64,000 bases of DNA from an uncultured Candidatus Nitrosopumilus sp. (GCA_951812645.1 CATOSM010000001.1:971560-1035559); one strand, 5' to 3'. Counted from the stretch's first letter, positions 43,304 to 53,561 are shown. Notes: generated from the sequence alone by a model not told the origin. Made by a program: numbers and translations.

Positions 43304-44087
43304 GCATCCGCATAGTTTGCCCATGTTTCACACATTTGGCATCTTTTTTGTCCTTGACCACATGCAGTTCCATCATTTGGTTTTTTTGCTTCAAATTCTT
43401 TGCATGTACGATTGCAATTAGGATCTTGATCTAATACATTTTCTTTTTTTTCTATAAATTGATTAGTTGTATCCAAGATAGAAACAAACACTGAACGATA
43501 ATTTTGATTGTATGATAAATTCCCCTTAAGAGATAGCAATACATTGGTTGCTCGAACATCACCCAATTCATTTTGTAATGTAATCCATAATACACAGCCA
43601 GCTCTTTGAGTTTGTTCATGTGGACTCAAATTTCGATTATTTTTTTTTTGGCGTATTCATTGCTCCAATTTTTTACTTCAATCACAAATACTCCCTTTGG
43701 ACAAACAACTGCAACATCCATTTGAGATGATTTGAGATTTTTTCTTCCGTTGTAAGTAACCCAATAGTCTAATTCCATTTCTACACCACACAAAATATGA
43801 TAGTTATCATTTAATTTTGATAGTTCGCCTATAACATCATCTTCTCCGCAAGTTCCAGTACGAATCTTTCCAATTTTTTGTATTGAAATTTATCAACTTG
43901 TCTTTTGTAATGATATCTTTTGACTTCTGAAAAAACTGTTCCAAGCCTTTTTTCCTCTACGTTGTTTTTGCATTTTTCCATAAAATTCCTTTCTGACTCT
44001 ATCCATATCATCAATATTTTGGACCTCTTTTGGTGGCTTGTCTAGAAGACTTCTTTCACTGTCTGCAATTCCATAAATTATGGCCAT
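43288..44087 (-). pseudogene. NERD-domain nuclease, multiply frameshifted
   Basis: Pieces in different frames line up as one protein. N-terminal: MAIIYGIADSERSLLDKPPK; helical: VEEKRLGTVFSEVKRYHYKR; NERD domain: RTGTCGEDDVIGELSKL, MELDYWVTYNGRKN, SSQMDVAVVCPKGVFVIEVK. After an A-run frameshift near 43645, a C-terminal domain with Cys pairs follows (DQDPNCNRTCKEFE, KRCQMCETWANYADACW). NERD domains belong to the PD-(D/E)XK fold (Asp in QMDVAVV, EVK). At least three indels are needed to repair it. Confidence 0.65.
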
Positions 44088-44307
44088 GTGATAATCATGT
44101 TTTATGTTTTTGGAAGTAATAAAACTATCATAAAATTAAGTTCAATTTTTAGAGATCTGAACTTTTCTTGGACGCAATTTAGGATATTCTTTTTTAAAAA
44201 AAACAGAACATACTTGGGATGATAACAAAATGCCAAAAAAATAATTTGATTCAGGACGATTCAGAAAGACATTTCTTTGTATGGATTGATGGATTTGAGA
44301 AACCACC

Positions 44308-44679
44308 ATGACAGTACTAGGGAGTACTGGTAGATTTGAATCTGAACCAGAATTACCAGGACAAGGAAATTTTGCTTTTGTTGATAAAAAATCTAGTCCT
44401 CCTAGAATTACCCCATTTCATTCTAGTTTGATAAGAGAATATAGGCATGAATGGAGTTTGGAACATTTCCGACGTGAAAATTTCTCACAATATCCATCAA
44501 GATTCACATGTATTTTCTTATTTGAAAATGAAAAAGACGCTAGAAAGCATAAAGAATTACAACCAGTACATGTTGAAGGAAGAGTTCTAGTTTAAATGGT
44601 TACAGAAGGATATTACATATTTTCCAAACATGATATTGGATGGTTACAGGCATTATTTTCTAATGTTACAATGATTTAG
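44308..44679 (+). pseudogene. DUF2441-like protein with an in-frame stop
   Basis: 95 residues to TAA 44593-44595, then the same frame continues MVTEGYYIFSKHDIGWLQAL to TAG 44677-44679. The segment SSLIREYRHEWSLEHFRREN followed by FSQYPSRFTCIFLFENEKDA has the R-x-x-x-E...R-x-x-FP-x-PSR-x-x-x-x-F-F pattern I associate with DUF2441, a family suspected to be ADP-ribosyltransferase-like. That assignment is tentative. The 3' end is cut by a transposase remnant. Confidence 0.4.
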
Positions 44680-44935
44680 AAACTTTTACGCCTATTGCAA
44701 CAAATTATTGGCCTGCATTTCCTGCAAGAATTCCTGATTCGTTGTGCCAGGGAAGTACAAAACAGGTACAGGCAGGATTTGCCGTTGAGAGGTTTCCTTG
44801 CATGGCTCAGGTACGGGCTGAGAAGAACCGTGGCAAGGCATGAGAAGAAATGTGGGAACCATCCCGGATTAGTCCTGCCTGGCATGCATCATGGTGTATT
44901 GGAGAGTATTGGGATGGGTCGGTTATGTTTTTCCC
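44680..44935 (+). mobile_element. IS5-family transposase C-terminal remnant, different subfamily
   Basis: The reading GFLAWLRYGLRRTVARHEKK, CGNHPGLVLPGMHHGVLESI aligns with the C-terminus of the copies elsewhere (FFAWLKCGL..AVRYERNCDDCLGFVYLACIM), but with many differences. A frameshift separates RFAVERF from it. No inverted repeats are seen. Confidence 0.65.
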
Positions 44936-45017
44936 AAGTCCGTGACGTATCCTATTGCGGCATCATGGCAAAGAGGGAAAACATACTGCCGTACCTTGGG
45001 GCCGTGCAGTCGGATTC

Positions 45018-46688
45018 CTAGCTGCAGGTTGCAGAATAGGTTACGGATTCCGTGATGGTGACATCGGCACCCGTTGCAACGCGGCTAAGGTCAAGCACAA
45101 AGCCGACCGATGCAGAACCGGAGGATTCTGAGGTTGGAAGCGCGTTTGGTCCGGTAAAGTCGGCAGCATTAAGGGTGATGCCGGCCGTACCAGCGTTGAT
45201 AGTGCTATAGGATGCCGAACTGGTTACATCAGTGCCGACCCTGGATACGGCACCAGAAAGGGCAGAGCCGTCAGGCTTTTGCCATCCGCTAGAGGTAAAC
45301 TTTATTCCCCCAAGGTCCTGGTTGCCGGCATTTTTGATCTGGTTTTGTACAATGCCAGACGTGGCGCCGTATTTTGCGTCATCAAAGTCCATGACGTAGG
45401 TTCCAAGGGATATGGAGCACACGTCTGACACGTCAAGGTCTGCTATTGACTTTTGTACCGTCCCTGTTTTATCTACGAGTACCTGGAGTTCCGGATCATT
45501 ATAGTATGGATTGTAGTTTATGTCTCCGGACAATATTGCCGTAAAGTCAGGCGCTGCCGTCCCGTAATAGTTGTGCGTTGCAACCATCGGACCGAATGCC
45601 TGGTTGATGATATATCTGCCCCCTACACTGTCAAAGGTGTTGCGGGTAAACGTGTTTGTGCTGTCAGTCTTTGTTGTGGTATCAACGATATGCGAAGGAT
45701 TTTTGGCATTTCCCAGTTCTGTTGGAGATACCCCACATGCTCCCGTACAGTAGACAATTCCGTTATTGCCTCCAGTGATGGAGTTGCCGCTAACGGTAAC
45801 ATGGGAGGAATCCTTGGCCCATAACAGAATGGCTCCCTCAGTGACATCTTCTGGAACCCCATTAAGGTACTCTAATGCATTGTTTGCATTGTGTATGTCA
45901 TTGTCAAGAATCTGTATATGGCTGGCACCCAATGCAAGCTGAATTGCAAATGCCGGAAGATTTGAGATTGTGTTGTTTTGCACCAGAATATTTTGAGTAC
46001 CACCCAGGTTTATTCCGGCAAATGTCGCAGTATCAATGATGTTGCCGGTAATGTTGGAATTCTGCAAGCCGCCTAGGTTTGATTTACTAGTCGAGAAATA
46101 CATTGCAGTATGCAGTTTTTTGGCCTTTTGAGTTACATTCAATCCGGGCTCATAAAATGTTCCAATGTTCTCAAACACGTTATCTGTAACAGCCAAGTTT
46201 TGTATCAGAGTGTCAGCTGCATTGGCCGTATTTATTCCGCCCCCCCTAGTGTCTGCTAGCGTGTTGTTGTGTATTGTTACATCAGATGCAGTTTTGCCAA
46301 TGGTTATTGCATAGACTGACGTAGTATTCTTAAACGTGATACCCTTTATGGTAACATCATTAGAATATACATAAAGCCTGGATGCTCCGTCAAGGACTAC
46401 CCTTTCATTTGCAGCAGGCTCTATTGTCAGTGCTTTGTTAACATTTATTCTACCTTCATCATAAGTTCCAGCTGAGATTGATATGGTATCATTTGGATCT
46501 GCGGCTCCAATTGCAGACTTTATGGTACGGTATGTGGCAGGATCATCACAAACTGGTGTATTAGGATCAGCATCATCACATAATGGATCCACATTAAATG
46601 TGGCTGCATATGCGGAAGGAACCGCAACCAGCACGGCCAGTGCCGCAACCATAAACATCGTATATTGTAAGGCGGTGAATTTTCTCAT
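45018..46688 (-). CDS. Secreted parallel beta-helix surface protein, copy 2
   Basis: 556 residues from the ATG at 46688, which begins the signal peptide (MRKFTALQYTMFMVAALAVL). It has the same architecture as copy 1 at 26459-28132. The N-terminal third (INVNKALTIEPAANERVVLD, ASRLYVYSNDVTIKGITFKN) and the C-terminal domain (LGGIKFTSSGWQKPDGSALS) are nearly identical in DNA, while the middle beta-helix coils differ (GTQNILVQNNTISNLPAFAI against GENILIQDNTFSNIPAAAID). Likely cell-surface exposed. Upstream and downstream flanks are also shared. Confidence 0.82.
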   Translation of the reverse strand: MRKFTALQYTMFMVAALAVLVAVPSAYAATFNVDPLCDDADPNTPVCDDPATYRTIKSAIGAADPNDTISISAGTYDEGRINVNKALTIEPAANERVVLDGASRLYVYSNDVTIKGITFKNTTSVYAITIGKTASDVTIHNNTLADTRGGGINTANAADTLIQNLAVTDNVFENIGTFYEPGLNVTQKAKKLHTAMYFSTSKSNLGGLQNSNITGNIIDTATFAGINLGGTQNILVQNNTISNLPAFAIQLALGASHIQILDNDIHNANNALEYLNGVPEDVTEGAILLWAKDSSHVTVSGNSITGGNNGIVYCTGACGVSPTELGNAKNPSHIVDTTTKTDSTNTFTRNTFDSVGGRYIINQAFGPMVATHNYYGTAAPDFTAILSGDINYNPYYNDPELQVLVDKTGTVQKSIADLDVSDVCSISLGTYVMDFDDAKYGATSGIVQNQIKNAGNQDLGGIKFTSSGWQKPDGSALSGAVSRVGTDVTSSASYSTINAGTAGITLNAADFTGPNALPTSESSGSASVGFVLDLSRVATGADVTITESVTYSATCS

Positions 46689-47008
46689 GATATACATGTG
46701 ATCAGTGGGGTTAATAAACTGTTGGTTCTGCAGAGGCCGTTTGTTTTTGATCCAACTCCAATACATTCCATACCATGATCTGTCCGGGATGCAGGCTTTG
46801 TCCCAGGTATGAAATCGTCTCACACCAGGATGTGCCGTACAATGCCCGACACTGTCAAGCGGTGCGGGATTCCACGCTGCACGCATTGTGAATCTGTCGG
46901 TTCTTGAAGTTTCACGGGAATGTACTGTGTTTGGCGATAAACGGATCCCAGACGGTCATCGGAGACTGCCTGAATGGTCGGTTTTGGGATCAGCTCAATG
47001 TATTAGTT
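46689..47008. other. Upstream region of beta-helix copy 2
   Basis: The first 80 bases match the leader of copy 1. The remainder up to 47008 holds no gene I can support. The open frame continuing upstream from the signal peptide (46689-46886) has no protein character and is treated as non-coding. Confidence 0.5.
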
Positions 47009-47074
47009 TTATCTTTTTAATAAATCATACAAGAATGCATCAGATTCTTTATCATCCATTGCGTTTCCATATTG
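47009..47074 (-). pseudogene. Detached 3' end of the winged-helix/nucleotidyltransferase gene
   Basis: Codes for QYGNAMDDKESDAFLYDLLK R and a TAA at 47009-47011. With IS copy D removed it continues the frame of the gene at 47949-50039 directly after SELRN, extending that protein by 21 residues to about 718. Confidence 0.6.
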
Positions 47075-47948
47075 AACTTATCCTAAAACCCTCCAATGCA
47101 TCATGACGCATGCCAGATACACAAATCCAAGACAGTCATCACAGTTCCTTTCGTATCTGACTGCCGTCCCGTCAAGTCCGCACCTGGGCCAGGCAAAGAA
47201 CCGCTCTACGACAAACCCTGTCTTGCCATGATGTCTTTGATTCCTGTTTTGTGCAACGTTCCTTGGGTTCTTTTTGTATGGAATGCAACGGTCAATCCCA
47301 TGGCGTCTCAGATAGCTTCTGATGCATGCCGCATCGTATCCCCTGTCGGCATATGCTGAGATGATCTGCCGTATCAAACCATCATCTGCAGGTTCTGGGA
47401 TGTCTTCTGACACACCAATGAATTTCGTACTGTCATGGACATTTGCAGGGCTGGCCCTGATTGGGATTGGCAGTCCTGTCCTGTCTGCTGCAACATGAAT
47501 CTTTGTGCCTAGGATCTTCCTGAACCCGTCATATCCTGTTTTGTCCCCCCTTTTTTGGCGACAACTGATGATGAATCAACTGAGATTTTTTGCAGGTTGA
47601 TTTTTCCCTGCCTGTGTGCGGATTTTATCAGTCCTGACAGAATCCTTTTCCATATTCCCTTTTGCTGCAGTCCTGAGAATCTCAGATGCGCGATGGGTTT
47701 TGAACCGTAGCTGTCCGGCATGTCTGCCCGCCTGCAGCCGGTTGTTAGGACAAACAATGTTCCGCTGATTGTGTTTCTGTCATTGCATCCTGGCCTTCAG
47801 GTTTTTGCAGGCTTTGGCAGATGTGATAGAACCGTTCCATTGAATGTCTGACATCTCTTTGTGAACCATGAAGGATGCATCGGCATGGTCATTCTTGGAT
47901 CCCGATTGTCATGAATTGTTTACAAAATGATCGGTTTTAGGATGAGTT
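47075..47948 (-). mobile_element. IS5-type insertion sequence (copy D)
   Basis: Ends AACTTATCCTAAAACCCTCC (47075) and CGGTTTTAGGATGAGTT (47948); 874 bases. The minus strand encodes DUF4096-type frame (CRRADMPDSYGSKPIAHLRF, KISVDSSSVVAKKGGTKQDM) and the DDE part (SEDIPEPADDGLIRQIISAY, GIDRCIPYKKNPRNVAQNRN, RHHGKTGFVVERFFAWPRCG). It is the most complete copy, but frames are still separated. It interrupts the gene to its right. Confidence 0.92.
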
Positions 47949-50039
47949 GTTCCTTAATTCACTGACTTGATATCCATTAATATTTCCTATTGAGATATTT
48001 GATAGTTTTACACATATCTTTGTGAATCCAATGGCTGTTAAATTGAATTTAGGGAAATGATCTTTTTCATAATTAGTTGCCACTGCAAGCGTGTGAATGA
48101 CAATATCATCAATTTCTCCTATAGTAGTATAACCAAAATCAAGCAAGTCATCTGAAAATGCTCTTATTTTTGGATCAGATGGTTTTGTTCGGGATGTAAA
48201 TCTCCAATCCAAGTATGTCTTCAGATTTTCAGTATTGATTTCCCATGTAGGTTCAGGGAAGATGGATGATCGAGCTAATTCCAAATAGACTTTACGGCCA
48301 ATACGCTTTTTGATTAGCGTTCCATCTCGTTCTAATGAATCCACACGATTCCGTATCATTTTTTCAGATATGTCAGCACCATAAAGTAATTCGACGATAT
48401 GGTTTAGAGGCTGTATTCCGCCACGTAGTCTATTTTTGATTAAACGATCTAAAACATGGCGCTTTAACTTATCTAGAAAAGGAGCAACAATTCCAGTTTG
48501 TTCATCTAAATAACTTAGTTGTTGAAAAACATCAGTTGTGAAATCCCGTAGATGATTCGTATGTTCTTGTAACAACATTTCTTCCCATACAACAGTCCAA
48601 TCAAACATGCCATGTTGATATTCAGAAGGTTGATGACTGCCACCTTGTACTAATAATTCCATATCTTGAATATCTCCTTCCCTGCTAGCTATAGCCTTTA
48701 AAAGAAAAACGTCCTCATTTCGTAATAATCCGACTTTGAGATTGTCATAATCAATTATATCTGCACGTGAAACCATGGTATGTGAAAGAACTGCAGCATG
48801 CATTATTTTTTTTGTAAATAAATCGATTCTACTACTAGATGGGTGTTCTAAAATATCATCTGGAAGTATCCTAGCGTCTTCTGTAGAAAACTGTTCTACA
48901 GGCTTTCTAGAATAATTTAATTTAGTGACCAATATTGATTTAAGCCTCTCAAAATCGGTTGAGTTTTCAACAACAATATCGCAGTCTTTGGTACTACCTT
49001 TAAGATTCTTGATTCTCATATTTTCTCCACCTATAAGATAAATAGTCATATTTTCTGATAAGTTCTTTTCAATATTGGCAAAAAGACCCGATGTTGCATT
49101 AGGTAAAATATAATTTTCAGATGGAACGTTGTATAATGTAGCTTTTGATACAAACTCTTCCCATGAGAGAAATAACTCGGGATTTTTTAGATTACGTTTT
49201 CGTAAATAACCCTCTATATCTAACCAAGTTGTGGAAATCCCAAAAAGGGCAGACAGTTTACGGAGTTTGATCGTATCAAATTTTTCTTTATGTTTAGCAT
49301 AGAAAACAACAGCAATTATCAAACCAAGTTTGTCTTTTGCCTCATGTGCAGCCATAACAATGTGTATTAAAATATCATGAATGTCTAATGGAAAATCTTG
49401 TTTTACATAATAATCATATGGAGAATTGTATTGAATTCCATAGTCAGAAAACAAAGAATATCCAGTAGTTTGGCCCTCGGTAATTTTTCCAGATAATACT
49501 TTTTTTAATGTTATGGCACCATTTTTGAAAATAACTTGTGCATTAGGTTCATAAAGACTTTCTTGCTCAGTTTTTAAAATTTTTGCAAAAGTTACAAGTT
49601 CTTTATTTGTAGAAGAGATTTGTATTTTATCTGGAATGCGTGATTTTAACGCATCATCCCAATCAAATTCTTTGGTAAGTACACCTATTGACTCAAAATC
49701 GGAAATTGCTCTATAAACAGTACTAGAAGAAAAACCGGTATTAATACAAAGTTGATTAACTGTAAATGGTTCTGTCAATAATGGAAATAGTTGTTCATTT
49801 GAATCATGAAAAAGTCTTTCAATATCGAGTTTTCTTGAAAGAGATAGTAAAAGTTTAGATTTTGCATTGTCTTGGAGTGAAATTATACCATCATTTTTTT
49901 TGATATAGTTTTCTTGAATGAGATTTTTAATATGCTCGTTAAATTGCCATTCTTTTATTTCTACAATGTTCATTAAAGCCTTAGAATCCGAGGTACCGCC
50001 CATCACATGTTTTAGTAAACGCAGTGCTGTAGTATGCAT
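47949..50039 (-). CDS. Winged-helix / nucleotidyltransferase-like protein, 3' end split off by IS copy D
   Basis: 697 native residues, then three codons from the IS end before TAA. The N-terminal 130 residues form one or two winged helices (EPFTVNQLCINTGFSSSTVY RAI). The middle is helical with TWLDIEGYLRKRNL. IYLIGGENMRIKNLKGST followed by KDCDIVV (334-357) has the GG...S-x-K-D-x-D pattern of a minimal nucleotidyltransferase, as in AbiEii/DUF6036-type proteins. Residues 560-625 hold another winged helix. Regulator plus nucleotidyltransferase in one chain suggests a toxin-antitoxin or abortive-infection factor; that is inference. Confidence 0.65.
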
Positions 50040-50196
50040 TTAGTATCATATAACCACATTAGTTTATAAATATTTGTGATTTGGTGATACTAAATATCAT
50101 AGATGTATCTATCTCACAGATCATTAAATACAATATCATCCAGATTTTGTTGATCGATTTTAGTAGAAAAGGGCGTAACAAAGAACGCCCTTTCTC

Positions 50197-50490
50197 TCAC
50201 AAGAAAAGCAGATACATCAATTCGTCTAGTCCAGTACATGTATTTCTCCTCCCACTCCCAGAGACTCGGCAATCGGAGAAATTTTCGTTTAACTTTTTTA
50301 ATGCAATTAACTTTATGTCAAAATTATTTTTCTTCTTCTGATTACATGTAAAATGACATGGAGCTAAATTCTCAAATCCGTGGTCTTTTTCATTATCATT
50401 AGGATGATCAATGGTTCTTTTCAGTCTAGGAATAAATTCTACGAAAGGTTGAAGATCATATAGGCATGTTTGCTTTATCTCCCATGTGGC
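50197..50490 (-). pseudogene. HNH endonuclease-like remnant
   Basis: An open frame without start codon (TAG at 50491-50493) reads WEIKQTCLYDLQPFVEFIPR, LKRTIDHPNDNEKDHGFENL and APCHFTCNQKKKNNFDIKLI. TIDH...ENLAPCHxxCN is the HNH arrangement (Asp-His, Asn-Leu, His/Cys pair). The 5' portion is lost. It lies between the methyltransferase and the winged-helix/nucleotidyltransferase genes. Confidence 0.5.
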
Positions 50491-50501
50491 CTACCATGAT
50501 G

Positions 50502-51287
50502 CTATTTGCCAATTTCTATGAGAATATTCTCATCTTGCCATTGGATGTTTTCCATATCATCGAAGTTATCTGTGATATTTTGTTTGAATGCCTTTAGTGA
50601 TTTTTTAAATTCAGATTCGCTATACAAGTCAAACGTAGAATAATGCTTGTTTTTTGCTTTGTTTGCAAGATCTGTTAGACTGGATGTTCTATTGTGTCCA
50701 AAGACATTGGTATGAATAATTTTCATATCTGCCTTTTTTATGGCATATTGTAATTCATCAAATTCAAACAAACGATCTTCCATTTCAGAAAATAATGGAA
50801 AGTATTGTCCCCAAATATTCCTTGAATTCTGATTTCGTAAACGTGTATAAATAAATGCACGGCCGTCCTCTTTGAGACATTCATAGACTTCTGCCAAAAA
50901 TTTTTGGATATCAAAATGATGTATGGCATTGAATGTGACAATGTAGTCCATCGTGTCACTTTCTAATGGTAGTTTGCTCGCATCGCCGGGTGCAGCACAG
51001 AAATTAAGAATGTCTTGGCTGATCAAGTATTTCTTTAGATGTTTGATCATGCTTTCATTAAAATCGATACAGTGAAGATAACTGCTATCTTCCAGGCATT
51101 TTAAAAGTTCTATAGAATATCTCCCATCCCCACAACCAATATCGGCCATAACAATCTGCGATTTTTTAGACAGTTGATTTTTGATATGCTGGATGTGATC
51201 CGTATCTGTTGTTCGTAATTCCTTGTATTTTGAAGCAATTTTTGAAAAATGGCTGTCTGTTTTTTGCTGGCCTGTGATTTTACTCAA
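50502..51287 (-). CDS. SAM-dependent methyltransferase
   Basis: 261 residues, class I fold. Motif I is VMADIGCGDGRYSIELLKCL (near 47-66). HCIDFNESM supplies the acidic residue for the ribose, then DYIVTFNAIHHF (motif III/IV) and LKEDGRAFIYTRLR. The target is probably a small molecule; C-terminal residues do not reveal it. The TTG start (51287) overlaps the stop of the small upstream frame, which favours coupling. Confidence 0.85.
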   Translation of the reverse strand: MSKITGQQKTDSHFSKIASKYKELRTTDTDHIQHIKNQLSKKSQIVMADIGCGDGRYSIELLKCLEDSSYLHCIDFNESMIKHLKKYLISQDILNFCAAPGDASKLPLESDTMDYIVTFNAIHHFDIQKFLAEVYECLKEDGRAFIYTRLRNQNSRNIWGQYFPLFSEMEDRLFEFDELQYAIKKADMKIIHTNVFGHNRTSSLTDLANKAKNKHYSTFDLYSESEFKKSLKAFKQNITDNFDDMENIQWQDENILIEIGK

Positions 51288-51463
51288 AGCATTCTCCCTA
51301 TTTGCCCATTATCGAATTTCAAACAACCTTGTGAAAGAATAAGATTTTCATGTATGGCATTGCCGTAATCAGCATAACCAAGACATGGTGATCCATCCAT
51401 TGATTGAGCCCAGAAGGACTTAGTCGGGCGGATTCTAAATTGAACAGAGTTCCAAAAAATCAT
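51284..51463 (-). CDS. Small protein upstream of the methyltransferase
   Basis: 59 residues: MIFWNSVQFRIRPTKSFWAQ, SMDGSPCLGYADYGNAIHEN, then LILSQGCLKFDNGQIGRML. Its TGA overlaps the methyltransferase start by four bases, which supports a real gene. The N-terminus may be truncated. No family is recognised. Confidence 0.4.
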   Translation of the reverse strand: MIFWNSVQFRIRPTKSFWAQSMDGSPCLGYADYGNAIHENLILSQGCLKFDNGQIGRML

Positions 51464-51469
51464 TCTGTT

Positions 51470-51592
51470 TTATGATGCCATCTTGGCTATAAACGGGTTT
51501 GCTTTGGATGTGTGAAAAACAGTGGCAAATGTCAATTCTGAAAAATCAGCAATTACGATCCAGCCCTTTGACTTTCCCCCATTCCATATCAT
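51470..51592 (-). pseudogene. Possible decayed gene fragment
   Basis: The frame MIWNGGKSKGWIVIADFSEL then TFATVFHTSKANPFIAKMAS has protein-like composition. Upstream (51593-51695) another frame reads MAVSDGIIESKGNGYA and stops, and may be the same gene before an indel. Beyond this, 51696-51751 shows nothing. Confidence 0.3.
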
Positions 51593-51751
51593 GCTGTTTT
51601 TTACAGACTATGCGTATCCGTTACCTTTTGATTCAATGATTCCATCAGATACTGCCATTTCTTGATTATACAGATCACATTTCGTTCTATTTTGAAATCC
51701 CTGTTATGATATCAAAGAAAAAGAATGCCTCAGGCGTAATCACAGTCCTTA

Positions 51752-52300
51752 TTATGCATACAAATCTTCAATAATGATATTTTTGTTTGTTAATGCATCA
51801 CGAAGTCTCTGTGACAGGGTTTCATCCGTTCGAGTTTTGAAAAATAGGATCTTTATCATCAATTTTCCAATGGTTTTTGCTACATCTCTACAAACTGCAT
51901 CAGCAAGAAAATAATCTAAATCAGATTCAAAGAAACTTTGATGTGACACACTGGCAGGAGAATATGAATAAAAAATATCTTTATCTTGTTTAGCTAATGT
52001 TATAGCAAATCTTCCAAGGGCTCTATGTCCATTAATTGATTTGTTTCTTTTTGCAGATACGGTTTTGAGAACACATGACATGGCTCCCCACATCATTTCA
52101 CCTGCTTTGTGATAATCATTTTCTTTGATGTATTTTTCTGCATTATGACTATAATGTAAAACCATTCCTGCATATTTGTCAGGTTCGTTATCTGCTGTAT
52201 CTATTTTTGCAGACATTGGTCTTGATGGGCTACGAATTGAATCTAAAAACAGCTGATAAGGCTCTGAACAAGGATTCACCCTGTCTAATGAGATTTCCAT
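51752..52300 (-). CDS. HEPN/PaREP1-like helical protein
   Basis: 182 residues, all helical. AGMVLHYSHNAEKYIKENDY followed by HKAGEMMWGAMSCVLKTVSA resembles the PaREP1/HEPN-like pattern (A-x-x-x-I-x-x-G-D-x-x-x-A-G-E-x-x-W-x-A). The R-x4-6-H RNase motif of active HEPN toxins is not evident. It may be the non-catalytic partner of a nucleotidyltransferase. Divergent or isolated next to tRNA-Val. Confidence 0.5.
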   Translation of the reverse strand: MEISLDRVNPCSEPYQLFLDSIRSPSRPMSAKIDTADNEPDKYAGMVLHYSHNAEKYIKENDYHKAGEMMWGAMSCVLKTVSAKRNKSINGHRALGRFAITLAKQDKDIFYSYSPASVSHQSFFESDLDYFLADAVCRDVAKTIGKLMIKILFFKTRTDETLSQRLRDALTNKNIIIEDLYA

Positions 52301-52345
52301 GCTTTAGGCACGAGTGCGTTCCTATTCGAGTCCCAATATAGGGTA

Positions 52346-52420
52346 TGGGCCCACGGGGATTTGAACCCCGGATCTTCGCCGTGTAAGGGCGACGTCATAA
52401 CCGACCTGGACTATGAGCCC
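52346..52420 (-). tRNA. tRNA-Val (anticodon UAC)
   Basis: On the minus strand acceptor GGGCTCA pairs TGGGCCC (one G-U), discriminator A, no encoded CCA. The anticodon arm TCGCC CTTACAC GGCGA gives TAC. The T-loop GTTCAAAT is standard. It is immediately 3' to nothing obviously integrated. Confidence 0.94.
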
Positions 52421-52499
52421 AGAAACCTACCTTGTTAAAATCCATTTAAACTTTGAGACAAGAGAAAATCTAGAAATTTGATAAAAAATTAAGCAAGAT

Positions 52500-53516
52500 A
52501 TGAAGAATTTTGATTTTTTTTCCAGTCCGATTGGATTAGGTCATGTGACTCGAGATATTGCAATAGTGAATAATTTTCAGGATGCTTCAACAAATTTTGT
52601 TACAGGTAGTGGAGCTGCAAAAATTCTAGAAAAACTAAACTACAATGTACAGAACGTATACAATCCACCATCATTTATTGTTGAAAATGGAACTTTGAAA
52701 AATCCTGCAAAATGGTTGTGGAGTTATTACAAATACTATAAGGACTGTAAAAATATTTCAGAGAACATACTGCAAAAAAGTAATTCAAAACTGGTAATCA
52801 GTGATGAGGATTTTGCATCATTGACTGTAGCACATAAAATGAAAATCCCGACTGTTTTAATTACAGATGTATTTGAAACTCGTTTCACCAAAGGCATAGC
52901 GTCGTTTTTTGAAAAAAAGATGAACGAGTCAATGCAAGGGATTATCAAAAAATGTGACGTTGTAATTTTTCCTGAAAATGGAGATGATAAGGATAACATT
53001 AGAAAGACAGGACCGATAGTAAGACAAACAGGTTCGTCAAGGGAGGAATTAAGGAAGAAATTTGGCTTTGAAAAGAAAACCGTAGTCATTTCAATAGGCG
53101 GAACCAGTGCAGGGCTGTTTCTAATTGAAAAAGCACTAGAAACTATTTCAAAAATTAATCAAGACATAGAGGCGGTTTTAGTTTCAGGTCCTGCAGTAGG
53201 TAAAAAATTTGAAAATGTAAAAAATTTAGGGTTTGTTGACAATTTACACGAATTGATATTTGCAGCTGATGTTCTAGTATCATTAGCGGGAAAATCAACC
53301 GTGGATGAGGCCAATGCATATGGAACGCCTGCGATATTCATACCAATCAAAGGACATTTTGAGCAAGAAGACAATGCAAGAGGGCAAGGATTTGAGTATG
53401 AAGATATTAGCAGATTGGAGGAATTGATCCTAGAGAAACTAGAAGAAAAAAGGAGTCAGACAAGAACGGATGGTGCCAAAGTTGCAGCAGGCATCATACA
53501 GAAATTAGCAAGTTGA
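52500..53516 (+). CDS. Glycosyltransferase, MurG/GT28-like
   Basis: 338 residues with two Rossmann-like halves. The N-terminal loop SPIGLGHVTRDIAIVNNF is the GGxGHxxR-type acceptor/nucleotide motif. The C-terminal half has KTVVISIGGTSAGLFLIEKA and VLVSLAGKSTVDEANAYGTP followed by GHFEQEDNA, matching donor binding in UDP-sugar GT-B enzymes. It probably glycosylates lipid or protein for the cell envelope. No obvious signal or membrane helix. Confidence 0.85.
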   Translation: MKNFDFFSSPIGLGHVTRDIAIVNNFQDASTNFVTGSGAAKILEKLNYNVQNVYNPPSFIVENGTLKNPAKWLWSYYKYYKDCKNISENILQKSNSKLVISDEDFASLTVAHKMKIPTVLITDVFETRFTKGIASFFEKKMNESMQGIIKKCDVVIFPENGDDKDNIRKTGPIVRQTGSSREELRKKFGFEKKTVVISIGGTSAGLFLIEKALETISKINQDIEAVLVSGPAVGKKFENVKNLGFVDNLHELIFAADVLVSLAGKSTVDEANAYGTPAIFIPIKGHFEQEDNARGQGFEYEDISRLEELILEKLEEKRSQTRTDGAKVAAGIIQKLAS

Positions 53517-53561
53517 GAATCAAATGCTTAATAGATGGCCAATCGGTTCTGACAAAGTGCT

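Noticed and set aside
50081-50341. 86-codon plus-strand frame
   Set aside because: The minus strand here carries the HNH remnant, and the plus frame shows no domain or composition typical of a protein.
51752-52300. Active HEPN ribonuclease toxin
   Set aside because: No R-x4-6-H motif is visible, so only a HEPN/PaREP1-like fold is proposed.
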